A stretch of DNA of 54,204 nucleotides from an uncultured Paraglaciecola sp. (lineage in GTDB: Bacteria; Pseudomonadota; Gammaproteobacteria; Enterobacterales; Alteromonadaceae), in assembly GCF_913058035.1 (NCBI RefSeq), contig NZ_CAJXPA010000009.1:1-54204 (forward strand), given 5' to 3'. Position 1 is the first letter of the stretch, and the number at the start of each line of letters is the position of its first letter. Below, one piece after another: positions 36,527 through 44,795 of this stretch. The notes below the pieces were generated by a model. The model was not told where the DNA came from. It saw nothing but the letters and a program-made list of their open reading frames with translations, and made no database searches. Position numbers and translations under genes: made by a program.

Positions 36527-37825
36527 TTAAGCGAATCCAAAAAACGTAGGTAAGGTCATAGTGAGAGCAGGGAAGTAAGTGATCAAAAATATGACTGTTG
36601 CTTCCACTGCTAAAAAGGGCAGCATTTCTAAAGCAATATTTTCAGTCTTTTCACCTGACACCGCTGCTGCAACAAATAACACTAACCCCATAGGTGGTGT
36701 GGCGAGTCCAACGGTCAAGTTCACGCACATTATGACTGCAAAGTGTAACGGGTCTATGCCTAAAGAGATAAAGATGGGAGCAAGTACTGGGCCTAAAATT
36801 AAGATAGCGGGTCCTGCATCTAAAAACATGCCTATGGCAAATAAGAATAAGTTGATGATCAGTAACAGTAATAATACGTTATCAGTTATACCCGTAATCT
36901 CTGATGCGAGCGTATCGGCCATACCCGATACCGTAATGATCCAAGCAAAAGTGACTGCCGAGCCGACCAATAACAAAATGGTGCCAGACTGCACTGCTGC
37001 ATCAACTAGTATAGTGGGTAACTTATTAAATTTTAGCGTGTGAGTCACAAATAAGGTGATAATTAGCGCATAACCTGCTGCTACAGCAGCTGCTTCGGTT
37101 GGGGTAAACACACCAAGCACTATTCCGCCTAATAATATGACAGGTGTTAATAACGGTAAAAAAGAACTTTTTAATGCGCTACCACGTTCGTGCCACGTAG
37201 CTTTTGCATTCGCTACTGGATAATTACGTTTTTTAGAAATATAGTTTGTCATCAACATCAAACCCGCACAAATCAATATACCTGGAACTATTCCGGCCAG
37301 GAACATGCCTGCAACAGACACATTCATAATAAATGCGTACAAGATCATAATACCAGAAGGGGGAATAATTGGGCCAATCACTGAGGATGCAGCCGTCACT
37401 GCTGCAGCAAAACGTCTGCTGTAGCCATTTTGCTCCATAGCAGGAATAAGCATTTTACCCAGTGCCGAAGTATCCGCTACCGCTGAGCCTGACAAACCTG
37501 CAAATAATACAGAAGATAAAATATTTACCTGTGCTAATCCGCCCCGATAGTGACCTATCAAAGTTTGGCTAAAGCGCACAATTGACTGGGTGATACCCCC
37601 TTGATTCATCAGCTCGCCAGCGAGTATAAAAAACGGTACCGCCATCAAAGGAAAAGAGTTTATGCCTGAGTAAAGCCGATTTAACAGGGCAGAAAAAAAC
37701 ACTTCCTTACCGTCTAAAATTAGGCTGACACCGGGGCCAATTAATAGTGCAAAAATGACCGGAGCACCAGCGGTAAGTAATAAAATAAAAACCCAGAAGT
37801 AACTTAACGACATATTAGGTGGCAT
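36527..37825 (-). CDS. TRAP transporter large permease (DctM family)
   Basis: 432 residues and about twelve helices: the channel subunit of the TRAP transporter, driven by a Na+ or proton gradient. Family motifs include FILAGELMNQGGIT, SVLFAGLSGSAVADTSALGKMLIPAM, IIPPSGIMILYA and the late MCVNLTVGLATPPMGLVLFV. It overlaps the dctQ-type gene by 11 bases, so the subunits are translationally coupled. Confidence 0.95.
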   Translation of the reverse strand: MPPNMSLSYFWVFILLLTAGAPVIFALLIGPGVSLILDGKEVFFSALLNRLYSGINSFPLMAVPFFILAGELMNQGGITQSIVRFSQTLIGHYRGGLAQVNILSSVLFAGLSGSAVADTSALGKMLIPAMEQNGYSRRFAAAVTAASSVIGPIIPPSGIMILYAFIMNVSVAGMFLAGIVPGILICAGLMLMTNYISKKRNYPVANAKATWHERGSALKSSFLPLLTPVILLGGIVLGVFTPTEAAAVAAGYALIITLFVTHTLKFNKLPTILVDAAVQSGTILLLVGSAVTFAWIITVSGMADTLASEITGITDNVLLLLLIINLFLFAIGMFLDAGPAILILGPVLAPIFISLGIDPLHFAVIMCVNLTVGLATPPMGLVLFVAAAVSGEKTENIALEMLPFLAVEATVIFLITYFPALTMTLPTFFGFA

Positions 37826-38357
37826 CCTGATGTGGGACGAAACAATGCTCTAAGGGCAAGCACAACTGCTCGATAAGTTTTTCTAAGCCAACCAAACAAA
37901 TTGAGCCAAAAGCAAAGGGGGCACAGCTATAGAAGTAAGCTAATTTAACGGGCACAGACGAAGCATTAATACTTAGCCCTGTTTGCCAAAATTCTAAACT
38001 TTGTATAAAAAAGATGCCGCAAATAACCATTACTAACATGGTAATCAGTAGTTCGGTTATTCTGCGTAAAAGTGCTGGTAGCGCATCGGCAAACATCTGA
38101 ATAGATACATTTAAATGTGCAAGGTATGCCCAAGGAGCAACTAAACACGCTACCCAGACCATAGCAAATTTTGCTAATTCTTCAGTCCATGCCAATGAAT
38201 CGTTAAGCACATAGCGAAAAAAGACTTGCGCCAGTATCATGCCTAACATCAGTGCAAGCAATCCTCCGGCTAAATTTTTGGCTACATTGGCTATCAAGTA
38301 GTTGAACTTACCCAATGGCGTATTAATTGTGAATAATGTTCGCTGCAGTTTAGTCAT
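37815..38357 (-). CDS. TRAP transporter small permease (DctQ family)
   Basis: 180-residue inner-membrane subunit with four helices and the characteristic FFRYVLNDSLAWTEELAKFAMVW segment (about 46-68; family core W-x-EE). It scaffolds the binding protein and the large permease. Its start overlaps the stop of the GH31 gene by four bases (ATGA), tying the transporter to the glycosidase. Confidence 0.92.
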   Translation of the reverse strand: MTKLQRTLFTINTPLGKFNYLIANVAKNLAGGLLALMLGMILAQVFFRYVLNDSLAWTEELAKFAMVWVACLVAPWAYLAHLNVSIQMFADALPALLRRITELLITMLVMVICGIFFIQSLEFWQTGLSINASSVPVKLAYFYSCAPFAFGSICLVGLEKLIEQLCLPLEHCFVPHQDAT

Positions 38358-40483
38358 TGTGATTTTGTATCTCTAGTTGGCCAGTAATGACTGATTTGTT
38401 GACCGATTTTGGGATGCTCTAATTGTTCTGTATGTAACACATCAGGTCCAATAGGTATCTGATGTCCAGCAGGAACGAACACCGCCATTTCATCCAACAG
38501 TAGCGTTAATTTATAAACACTCCCCCCAGTAAAAATTTGTTGTTCAGGAAATCTCAGCCATTGACCTTGAGGAAGGTAAAACTCCACCTCTCCGCCAGCT
38601 TGGGTGCAAGGCACCACTAATAAATTATCACCAAACATAAACTGTATCTCAAACCCCCTAGCCAACCTATCATCGGGAAAGGCTAAAGCCATAGCGCGCA
38701 TCACGGGTAAACCTGATTCGCTGGCCTGTTGCATAGCAGTTTGAATATAAGGTATAAGCTGATAGCGTAGTTTTAAGGCCTGATTAACGGCATTTTCTGC
38801 CTCTGAACTATAACTCCAAGGCTCTCTTTGCCCTATACCATGGAGACGTATGTGCGCAGAAAATACTGCAGTTTGTGACCAACGTACAAATAATTCTGAG
38901 TCGCGGGTGTCTTTATAAAAACCGCCCACGTCTGTGGCAAAATAAGGCGCACCAGACATGCCCCAAGACAAAGCACCACGAATGCTACCAACTAATCCCC
39001 CCCAATCTGCCTGAGGATCCCCGCCCCATTGACTGGGATAACGTTGCGAGCCGGTCCATGCGCTTCGGCTAAATAAAAATGGGCCTGTTTTGCTGTACTT
39101 TTCAGCTGCTTGATACACACAGCGGTTATATAAAAGGCTGTATACATTGTGTAATCGATGCCCAGAATCACCATTGTAGGCAAGCATATTGTCATCCTCT
39201 ACTTGCTCGCCAAAGTCGGCCTTAATCATGTCTATGCCAAGGTCGAATAATGGTTTATGTGACTCAAGCCAAAAATTAAATGCATCAGGGTGAGTGAAAT
39301 CAACTATGCCTGACTCAGGTAAGGGGGTGAGTACTTCGGCAAACGCACTCATGTCCCATTGATAACGGTAGGCTCCGCCAGTACGTTTATCTGTAAGTAA
39401 CCAGCCTTTATCTGCCATTTTTTCAAACAATGGGTTTTGTACTGATACCAAAGGATATTCCCAAATACACACTTTAAAGTGCATGGCTTTTAAGTCACTA
39501 ATAACCTTGTTGGGTGGGAAGTCTGCAAATCGTTTGGGATCCCATTCAAAGGCAAAACGTGTATCGGTATCTTGCCATGCGCGTCCATCTAAGGTGATCA
39601 CATCGCAAGGCATATTATGTTCACGCACGGCTTTTGCAGTAGCCATCAGTTCGGGCACGTCTTTGTAATAAGCTTTGGATAAAATCACACCTAAACTCCA
39701 TACTGGCGGAACGGGTGCTTTACCGGTTAGTTCAGTGTATTGATGGATTATCTCAGCACCATTTTTACCTTTGAGTATAAATATATCTAACGTGTCATCT
39801 TCCACTAACAACCCATAAGCCCTTTGCGACCAAGGTGCGTAGCCAACTGCGTGAGTCACTGGTGCTGGCGTATGCACAAATACACCCCATCCAGATGGGC
39901 TCCAGGCAAAAGGTGTGTTCTTATAAGAAACTTCGGCATTAACCCCAAGGGCGTCATGATTGTATGAGCGAATAAATTGGCCTCGCTTATTTAAGCTCGA
40001 CCATTTTTCACCCAATCCATACACGGCTTCTTCAGCACTTAAGTCCAAACTGAATAACCAACCTTGAGTAGTTTTTGCCAGAGGCGGCATGCGATACTGG
40101 CGCACAAAATGTCCATCGTTTGGTGTTTTTTGTATATTTCTTCCACCACAATTCAGCGCAAATGAAAAAGGATTATGTTGAATGATTAGCTCATTATTAT
40201 CTGATGTGATGACGGTACTTTGCGCTGAATGAGCTATTAGACACGGTAATTTTTTGGGCTCTTGCAATAACATTTCATAATCGGCACTAGACTGGCCAGC
40301 TATTCTTAGGCGCAATCCTGATGGGTGAAAGCTGACCTGTAACAAGCCATCTGAAGTTGGCAAAATTACAGAGGTGTCGTCGACTAGATAAGCATCACCT
40401 ACAATAGAAACTTGGGATACCTTATTCCAATTGGGTGCTGATAGATTGAGTTCAGGTAAAAGTGATGGTGAAAATACGGGCAA
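38354..40483 (-). CDS. GH31 family alpha-glycosidase, cytoplasmic
   Basis: 709-residue retaining alpha-glycosidase. The catalytic nucleophile is D423 (MIKADFGEQ) and the likely acid/base is D489 (WGGDPQADW). TDVGGF after that and the N-terminal beta-sandwich (about 1-250) complete the GH31 layout. No signal peptide, so it acts on material brought in by the TRAP transporter in the same operon. Overall it looks more like YicI-type alpha-xylosidases and alpha-glucosidases than the sulfoquinovosidase YihQ: the YihQ segment AQDWSGIRM is replaced here by DGRAWQDTDTRF. Context (dioxygenase, sulfite disposal, common operator) still suggests a sulfonated alpha-glycoside such as sulfoquinovosyl glycerol. 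Alternative: an ordinary alpha-glucosidase or xylosidase. Substrate open. Confidence 0.9.
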   Translation of the reverse strand: MPVFSPSLLPELNLSAPNWNKVSQVSIVGDAYLVDDTSVILPTSDGLLQVSFHPSGLRLRIAGQSSADYEMLLQEPKKLPCLIAHSAQSTVITSDNNELIIQHNPFSFALNCGGRNIQKTPNDGHFVRQYRMPPLAKTTQGWLFSLDLSAEEAVYGLGEKWSSLNKRGQFIRSYNHDALGVNAEVSYKNTPFAWSPSGWGVFVHTPAPVTHAVGYAPWSQRAYGLLVEDDTLDIFILKGKNGAEIIHQYTELTGKAPVPPVWSLGVILSKAYYKDVPELMATAKAVREHNMPCDVITLDGRAWQDTDTRFAFEWDPKRFADFPPNKVISDLKAMHFKVCIWEYPLVSVQNPLFEKMADKGWLLTDKRTGGAYRYQWDMSAFAEVLTPLPESGIVDFTHPDAFNFWLESHKPLFDLGIDMIKADFGEQVEDDNMLAYNGDSGHRLHNVYSLLYNRCVYQAAEKYSKTGPFLFSRSAWTGSQRYPSQWGGDPQADWGGLVGSIRGALSWGMSGAPYFATDVGGFYKDTRDSELFVRWSQTAVFSAHIRLHGIGQREPWSYSSEAENAVNQALKLRYQLIPYIQTAMQQASESGLPVMRAMALAFPDDRLARGFEIQFMFGDNLLVVPCTQAGGEVEFYLPQGQWLRFPEQQIFTGGSVYKLTLLLDEMAVFVPAGHQIPIGPDVLHTEQLEHPKIGQQISHYWPTRDTKSQ

Positions 40484-40595
40484 AAGTAACCTCTAAAAAT
40501 TTGCTAAACGCTACGTTTTACTCAACAGAAACCAATTTTATTCGTTTCTGAGGATATCTGCTCAGTGAGCAAATTAAGTATGAAAAAAGTGCGTT

Positions 40596-40644
40596 ATTAA
40601 TCTTATATAAGACATAAGTTATAGTAGTGTTAAATTTTTGTCAA
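40596..40644 (-). promoter_or_regulatory. Promoter and operator of the GH31/TRAP operon (site C)
   Basis: On the minus strand, TTGACA (40644-40639), 17 bases, TAACTT (40621-40616), running straight into TTATGTCTTATATAAGATT. The -35, the spacing, the -10 and the first 15 bases of the operator are the same as at site A; only the right arm of the palindrome is degenerate. It lies 113 bases before the GH31 start. Confidence 0.85.
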
Positions 40645-40754
40645 TCGATGAGAATAATTGACTGAAATGAAAGTTATTAATCAATTTTTTTAGATATTTA
40701 TATGTGGTATCAAACACCCAAACAATACTCACTAGTAACAATATTTATTTAATA

Positions 40755-40766
40755 TCTTGTATAAGA
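40755..40766 (+). promoter_or_regulatory. Operator-like site before the GntR gene (site D)
   Basis: TCTTGTATAAGA matches the 12-base core of sites A-C in 11 positions. It is 49 bases before the regulator start and suggests autoregulation. Confidence 0.65.
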
Positions 40767-40815
40767 GTGATAGTTAATATTACTCTAGGTAAATGTTAAT
40801 TTACTGTTCACATAA

Positions 40816-41565
40816 ATGAATAAAAATCGCTTTGATAATAAATTAAGCCGTCCTGGGCTAGCTTTTCAACCTTTGTACAAACAAGTTGAAGAACACGTCA
40901 CACAACTGATTGTTGAACAACGTTGGAAGCCCGGTGAAATGTTGCCTAACGAATTTCAATTAGCAAGCGAGTTAAATGTGAGTCAAGGCACTGTGCGGAA
41001 AGCTTTAAACAGTTTAACCGATGATAAGATACTGAATCGTAGGCAAGGTATTGGCACATTTGTATCTGAGCATACTGGTCATCACAGCTTGTATCGGTTT
41101 TTTCCATTGATTGCCGATGGAAGAACCCCTGAGTTACCAAAAGCCGAACTACTGCTAGTAGAAACACAAATAGCAACTGAGCAGGTCTCACAAGCGCTAG
41201 AATTAGAGCCACAATCAAAAGTCATAGTGCTGACTAGAAGGCGAATTCTGAATGAAGAGTTTTGTATTGCTGAAACCATATATTTACCATACAAGTATTT
41301 TGCTATTTTAGAAAAAGAGCCTCAAGTACCCCACACGCTTTACCATTTCTATCAAACTCAATTTAACCTAACTGTACGAAACACACGCGATAGCATCAAG
41401 GCCGTGCTTGCTACAAAAAAAGATGCACAGATGTTAAATATTGTAGAAGGTGACCCTTTACTCGAAGTCACAAGAGTGACTCATTCACTGGACAATAAAG
41501 CGATTGAATTTAGGCTAAGCCGCTGCCGTAGTGATAAATACCATTATTTAGTGGAGCTGGGGTAA
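40816..41565 (+). CDS. GntR/HutC-family transcriptional regulator (UTRA domain)
   Basis: 249 residues. An N-terminal winged helix-turn-helix of the GntR type (about 18-86) has the recognition pattern LPNEFQLASELNVSQGTVRKAL and the wing GIGTFV. It is followed by a UTRA ligand-binding domain of the HutC subfamily (about 105-245; LTRRRILNEEFCIAETIYLP and the end EFRLSRCRSDKYHY). HutC proteins are mostly repressors released by a sugar or amino-acid-derived ligand. It is divergent from the GH31/TRAP operon; the shared gap holds two copies of the TCTTATATAAGA-type operator. I infer that it controls the GH31/TRAP operon, the TonB receptor, the dioxygenase operon and itself. Confidence 0.93.
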   Translation: MNKNRFDNKLSRPGLAFQPLYKQVEEHVTQLIVEQRWKPGEMLPNEFQLASELNVSQGTVRKALNSLTDDKILNRRQGIGTFVSEHTGHHSLYRFFPLIADGRTPELPKAELLLVETQIATEQVSQALELEPQSKVIVLTRRRILNEEFCIAETIYLPYKYFAILEKEPQVPHTLYHFYQTQFNLTVRNTRDSIKAVLATKKDAQMLNIVEGDPLLEVTRVTHSLDNKAIEFRLSRCRSDKYHYLVELG

Positions 41566-42139
41566 GTTTTCGTCGCTAACATTGTTGTCAAACATGCACT
41601 TCAATAAAAAATTAAAGCGTCAACTATTTGCTAATTGCGAACAAGCTTTTTTACTCAAAACTTATCACTAACATTTTTATTAGATGACACTTCAAACCAG
41701 CATTTTTTTTATTTGGTTCGATATTTTTTTTATCAGCTGAAACTATTAACTTAGCGTTAAGGGTTTAGCCGATAACGTTACTTTTGAACATTATAGATTG
41801 ACTGTAGTGCAAAAAAAAGGCTCATCAGTAGCATTCATTACACTTAGTTTTTGTCGCTACTTTGGGGTTAAGCTATTGATAAGCAATTTTAATATGTCAC
41901 AAATTTATATATATCAGGTTTGCTGATTTTATTTGAGAAGCACTTTGTTCTTTTAGATTAAGTTGTTGATAACCTGACTACCTGTCGCATTTTTGACCAA
42001 ATAAAATGGCAGTAACCATTATTCACCCCTATAAACTGGATAAAAGTCCGTTACAGCGTAAATAACTTGATTGTTGTGTCCCCATTTCGATTAACTGAAT
42101 AGGTGAACTATACATTATCCGGATTGTAGGGAATACAAT
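41566..42139. other. Intergenic region between the GntR regulator and the GH17 gene
   Basis: 574 AT-rich bases without a reading frame of protein character. No copy of the TCTTATATAAGA operator was found here, so the GH17 gene is probably outside that regulon. Confidence 0.5.
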
Positions 42140-43153
42140 ATGAAATTATTACCTTTTATCACCATGATATTAGTATTAACCAGTTTTAACTTTCAGGTGA
42201 GCAGTATGACAAAAAAAATCCATGATCCTTCAAACATAAAAACAGTGTTTAAACCCACAATAGATGATAAGTGGATTGGGATAGGTATTTCTTATGGTTC
42301 TTACCGCGACGGTGAAAGTCCTGGCAAAAACAGTGTATCGACAGAGGAAGATATTCTTCAAGACATGATGTTATTGACCACCGATAGCGATGTATCGTGG
42401 AACCTTATTCGGATGTATGCCGCAGACCCCGCTAGTGAACAAGTGTTGAAGACTATCAAAAAACACAACTTACCGGTCAAGGTAATGCAAGGGGCTTGGC
42501 TATCCTCTACCCAAACTAATGAAAAAAATGAACAACAAATTTCAGAAGTCATTCGTTTAGCCAATGAATACAAAGACATTGTGGTGACAGTAAACCTCGG
42601 TAATGAAATTTTTGTTGATTGGTCAGCACATAAATTGGCCATCTCTGACTATCCTAAATATTTGGCATGGGTTAAGAGGGTTCAAACAGAGACTGAAGTG
42701 CCGGTAACCCTGGCCGACGATTATAATTTTTGGAATAAACCGTGGAGCCAAGAAATAGCTCAAGCAGTCGACTATATTGTTTTGCATGCTTATGCGATGT
42801 GGAATTCACAAACTCTCCAAAATGCGTTGCCTTGGACTGAGAAAACCTTTCATGATATTCAAGCATTGCACCCAACCAAGCAGATTGTGTTAGGCGAGTC
42901 AGGTTGGGCAACTAGCGCAATCACTAGCAATGGTGACGAAAGTTTGATTATTGGTGAAGCCAGCGAAAAAGCTCAAAAAGTGTTCTTTGACGCTTACAGG
43001 CAGTGGTTAGTAGACAATCGTGTTGTATCTTACTACTTTGAAGCTTTCGACGAAAAGTGGAAAGGCGGCGAAGACAAACCAGACGGTATTGCTGAGAAAA
43101 ACTGGGGAGTCTTTCGCTCCGATCGCACTCCTAAAATGGCCGTAGAGGAATAA
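42140..43153 (+). CDS. GH17 family beta-1,3-glucanase-like hydrolase
   Basis: 337 residues with a signal peptide (about 1-22). A TIM-barrel glycoside hydrolase of family 17: acid/base E156 in VNLGNEIFVD and nucleophile E253 in LGESGWATS, with YYFEAFDEKWK near the end of the barrel. Bacterial GH17 enzymes act on beta-1,3-glucans such as laminarin, common in algae-associated marine bacteria, or on related glucans as transglycosylases. Start ATG with AGGGA before it. Monocistronic, with a hairpin downstream. Confidence 0.88.
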   Translation: MKLLPFITMILVLTSFNFQVSSMTKKIHDPSNIKTVFKPTIDDKWIGIGISYGSYRDGESPGKNSVSTEEDILQDMMLLTTDSDVSWNLIRMYAADPASEQVLKTIKKHNLPVKVMQGAWLSSTQTNEKNEQQISEVIRLANEYKDIVVTVNLGNEIFVDWSAHKLAISDYPKYLAWVKRVQTETEVPVTLADDYNFWNKPWSQEIAQAVDYIVLHAYAMWNSQTLQNALPWTEKTFHDIQALHPTKQIVLGESGWATSAITSNGDESLIIGEASEKAQKVFFDAYRQWLVDNRVVSYYFEAFDEKWKGGEDKPDGIAEKNWGVFRSDRTPKMAVEE

Positions 43154-43172
43154 TCGTCACTACAAGTAGATG

Positions 43173-43204
43173 TTAGATTGAGCAAACTCAGGCGCTCAAT
43201 CTAA
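43173..43204 (+). terminator. Hairpin terminator downstream of the GH17 gene
   Basis: TTAGATTGAGC (43173-43183) pairs perfectly with GCTCAATCTAA (43194-43204) around a 10-base loop, 19 bases after the stop codon. The T tract is weak. Confidence 0.6.
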
Positions 43205-43381
43205 ATCAACTTAATATTGAGTAGTTATCAGTTTAGGTACTCAGTATCAGATTTATTTAAAATATCTGTTTTTCAACTTTTTTCGATTTGAAATAAGAGG
43301 CGTTTACCTAAGAGCTTGTTTTTTTGCGTTATGCTTCATGTTTAGCTGCTTGTTGAGCGTTTGTGCCAAAATTATCTTTCG

Positions 43382-44568
43382 CTACTTTTCTGCTCTACCT
43401 GATGTAATAAGCCTGTTTTCCTTAACAGATCTTATATTGACGCTCATTTCTTCTGTCGCGACACCTACCTAATAAGTATTTTCTTGAAAACTAATGAAAT
43501 AGGTTCGTACATTGCCAAAGGCTTTATTGATGAGCTCTGTTATTTTATCTGTCGTTCTGCAGCTAAAGAAATATTTTGACTGTGTCAGTAAAATCTTCAT
43601 TTACATCTACTTTGTTTGTGGAGCGGCCGATTGCAAAAGATTCTGAGGTTCTTATCTCAATTATACTAAATACTTCATAAGCTAGTGCTGTTATTAAAAT
43701 TGGCATATCACAGTGTCTCTTAAAAGAGTGTTTGTTCGGTTTTATTTAGCTTGTCTGTTCGAACCGTTATGGCCCTAAACCACTCTTTTTTCATTGACAT
43801 CATAAACGCAGTTGCTGTTTCCTATGATGCCTTGATATGTATTTACTTCACGACTTTTTTTGGTTTCAACAGACTGATTTCATGAACGTTTACACTCTAG
43901 TGGGCGACGGTGAAAGCTGATTTTATATAGGTATCCTGTATTAAGACTAGCCCGATGTATTTAGTGACAAATAAAGAAGTGAATGGGCCGCTTGCGAACA
44001 CATTATACAGCATGGCAAGTTCGATGCTTAGCATCAGCGATACTGTAAAAGGTGAGAAACCGTTCAGATGAACCAGTTTCTTCTAGTCCAGACCCTAGCT
44101 GCCTATTTAAATTTAAGACGATTAGATTATTTCTGGAGTATTAATTAAGTGCTTTTCCTAAGGTATGTTCAAGTAACCTATTTGTCCGCGGACTGTATCA
44201 CACTATTTTTAAGTCCCTTAAAAGTAGTGTGCTCGTACTTGTTGTCTGCTCGTTTTAACTGCTATCAACCATAAATTTTTTGGTTTTTTATGTGCTTGTA
44301 GTGACTTCTCTTTGGTTATTTATTTCAAGGGTAAAATCAGCATTATTTGTACTAATAAATTCAGCTGATATACCTCGTTCTTTTCGAAATTCGTTAACTA
44401 GTTGGCTCGTTACAGCAACCAAATTCAGCACATTCGCCACACTAAATATTTTTTTGCTTGGTTTAGAGTCTTTTTGGCTCGAAAAGTATATGCACAATGT
44501 AATATTGATGAAAAAGTAACAGGGATAAGTGCTAGTAGAGATGGGTACCTAGGCAGCCAAAGATTCAT
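43382..44568 (-). pseudogene. Decayed NIT-domain methyl-accepting chemotaxis protein
   Basis: Remnants of one chemoreceptor can be read in shifting frames, all on the minus strand and in the right order. From ATG 44568: a start plus membrane helix (PSLLALIPVTFSSILHCAY) and RAKKTLNQAKK. Then, one frame over, VANVLNLVAVTSQLVNEF and RKERGISAEFI to a stop at 44288 (first half of the NIT nitrate/nitrite-sensing domain). At 44070-43897, ELAMLYNVFASGPFT and IGLVLIQDTYI (second half of NIT). At 43800-43720, KKEWFRAITVRTDKLNKTEQ. At 43462-43382, VATEEMSVNIRSVKEN (chemoreceptor signalling helix). The first frameshift falls in a run of seven A; eight would restore the frame. The signalling tip and C-terminus are missing. 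Confidence 0.75.
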
Positions 44569-44571
44569 TTT

Positions 44572-44613
44572 CAACCTAATGTGTGAATTTCCAAAACTTT
44601 ACACATTAGGTTG
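44572..44613. repeat. Inverted repeat just upstream of the pseudogene start
   Basis: CAACCTAATGTGT (44572-44584) and ACACATTAGGTTG (44601-44613) are perfect 13-base arms with a 16-base loop, ending 3 bases from the old start codon. It covers the old ribosome site. Confidence 0.7.
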
Positions 44614-44795
44614 CTTTGAAATCAATCTTTTTATCCTGTATGAAATTATATGTTGTCCGTAGATATTAAATTAAAACAATTTTAAAACACTCAGTTACAT
44701 CATTATTGAGTTAGCTTTCCGTATCGGTTTTACGACTAAAGTATCATTAATTAGCTTTGTTAAGAAACATTGTCAGATGCTTGTCGGTGCAATAA

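Noticed and set aside
38354..40483. Naming the GH31 gene yihQ
   Set aside because: The sulfonate-recognition segment of YihQ is not present, so only family-level naming is supported.
43955..44071. Plus-strand 38-codon frame with plausible composition
   Set aside because: The minus strand of the same bases gives the second half of a NIT domain in order with the other chemoreceptor fragments, so the plus frame is a shadow.
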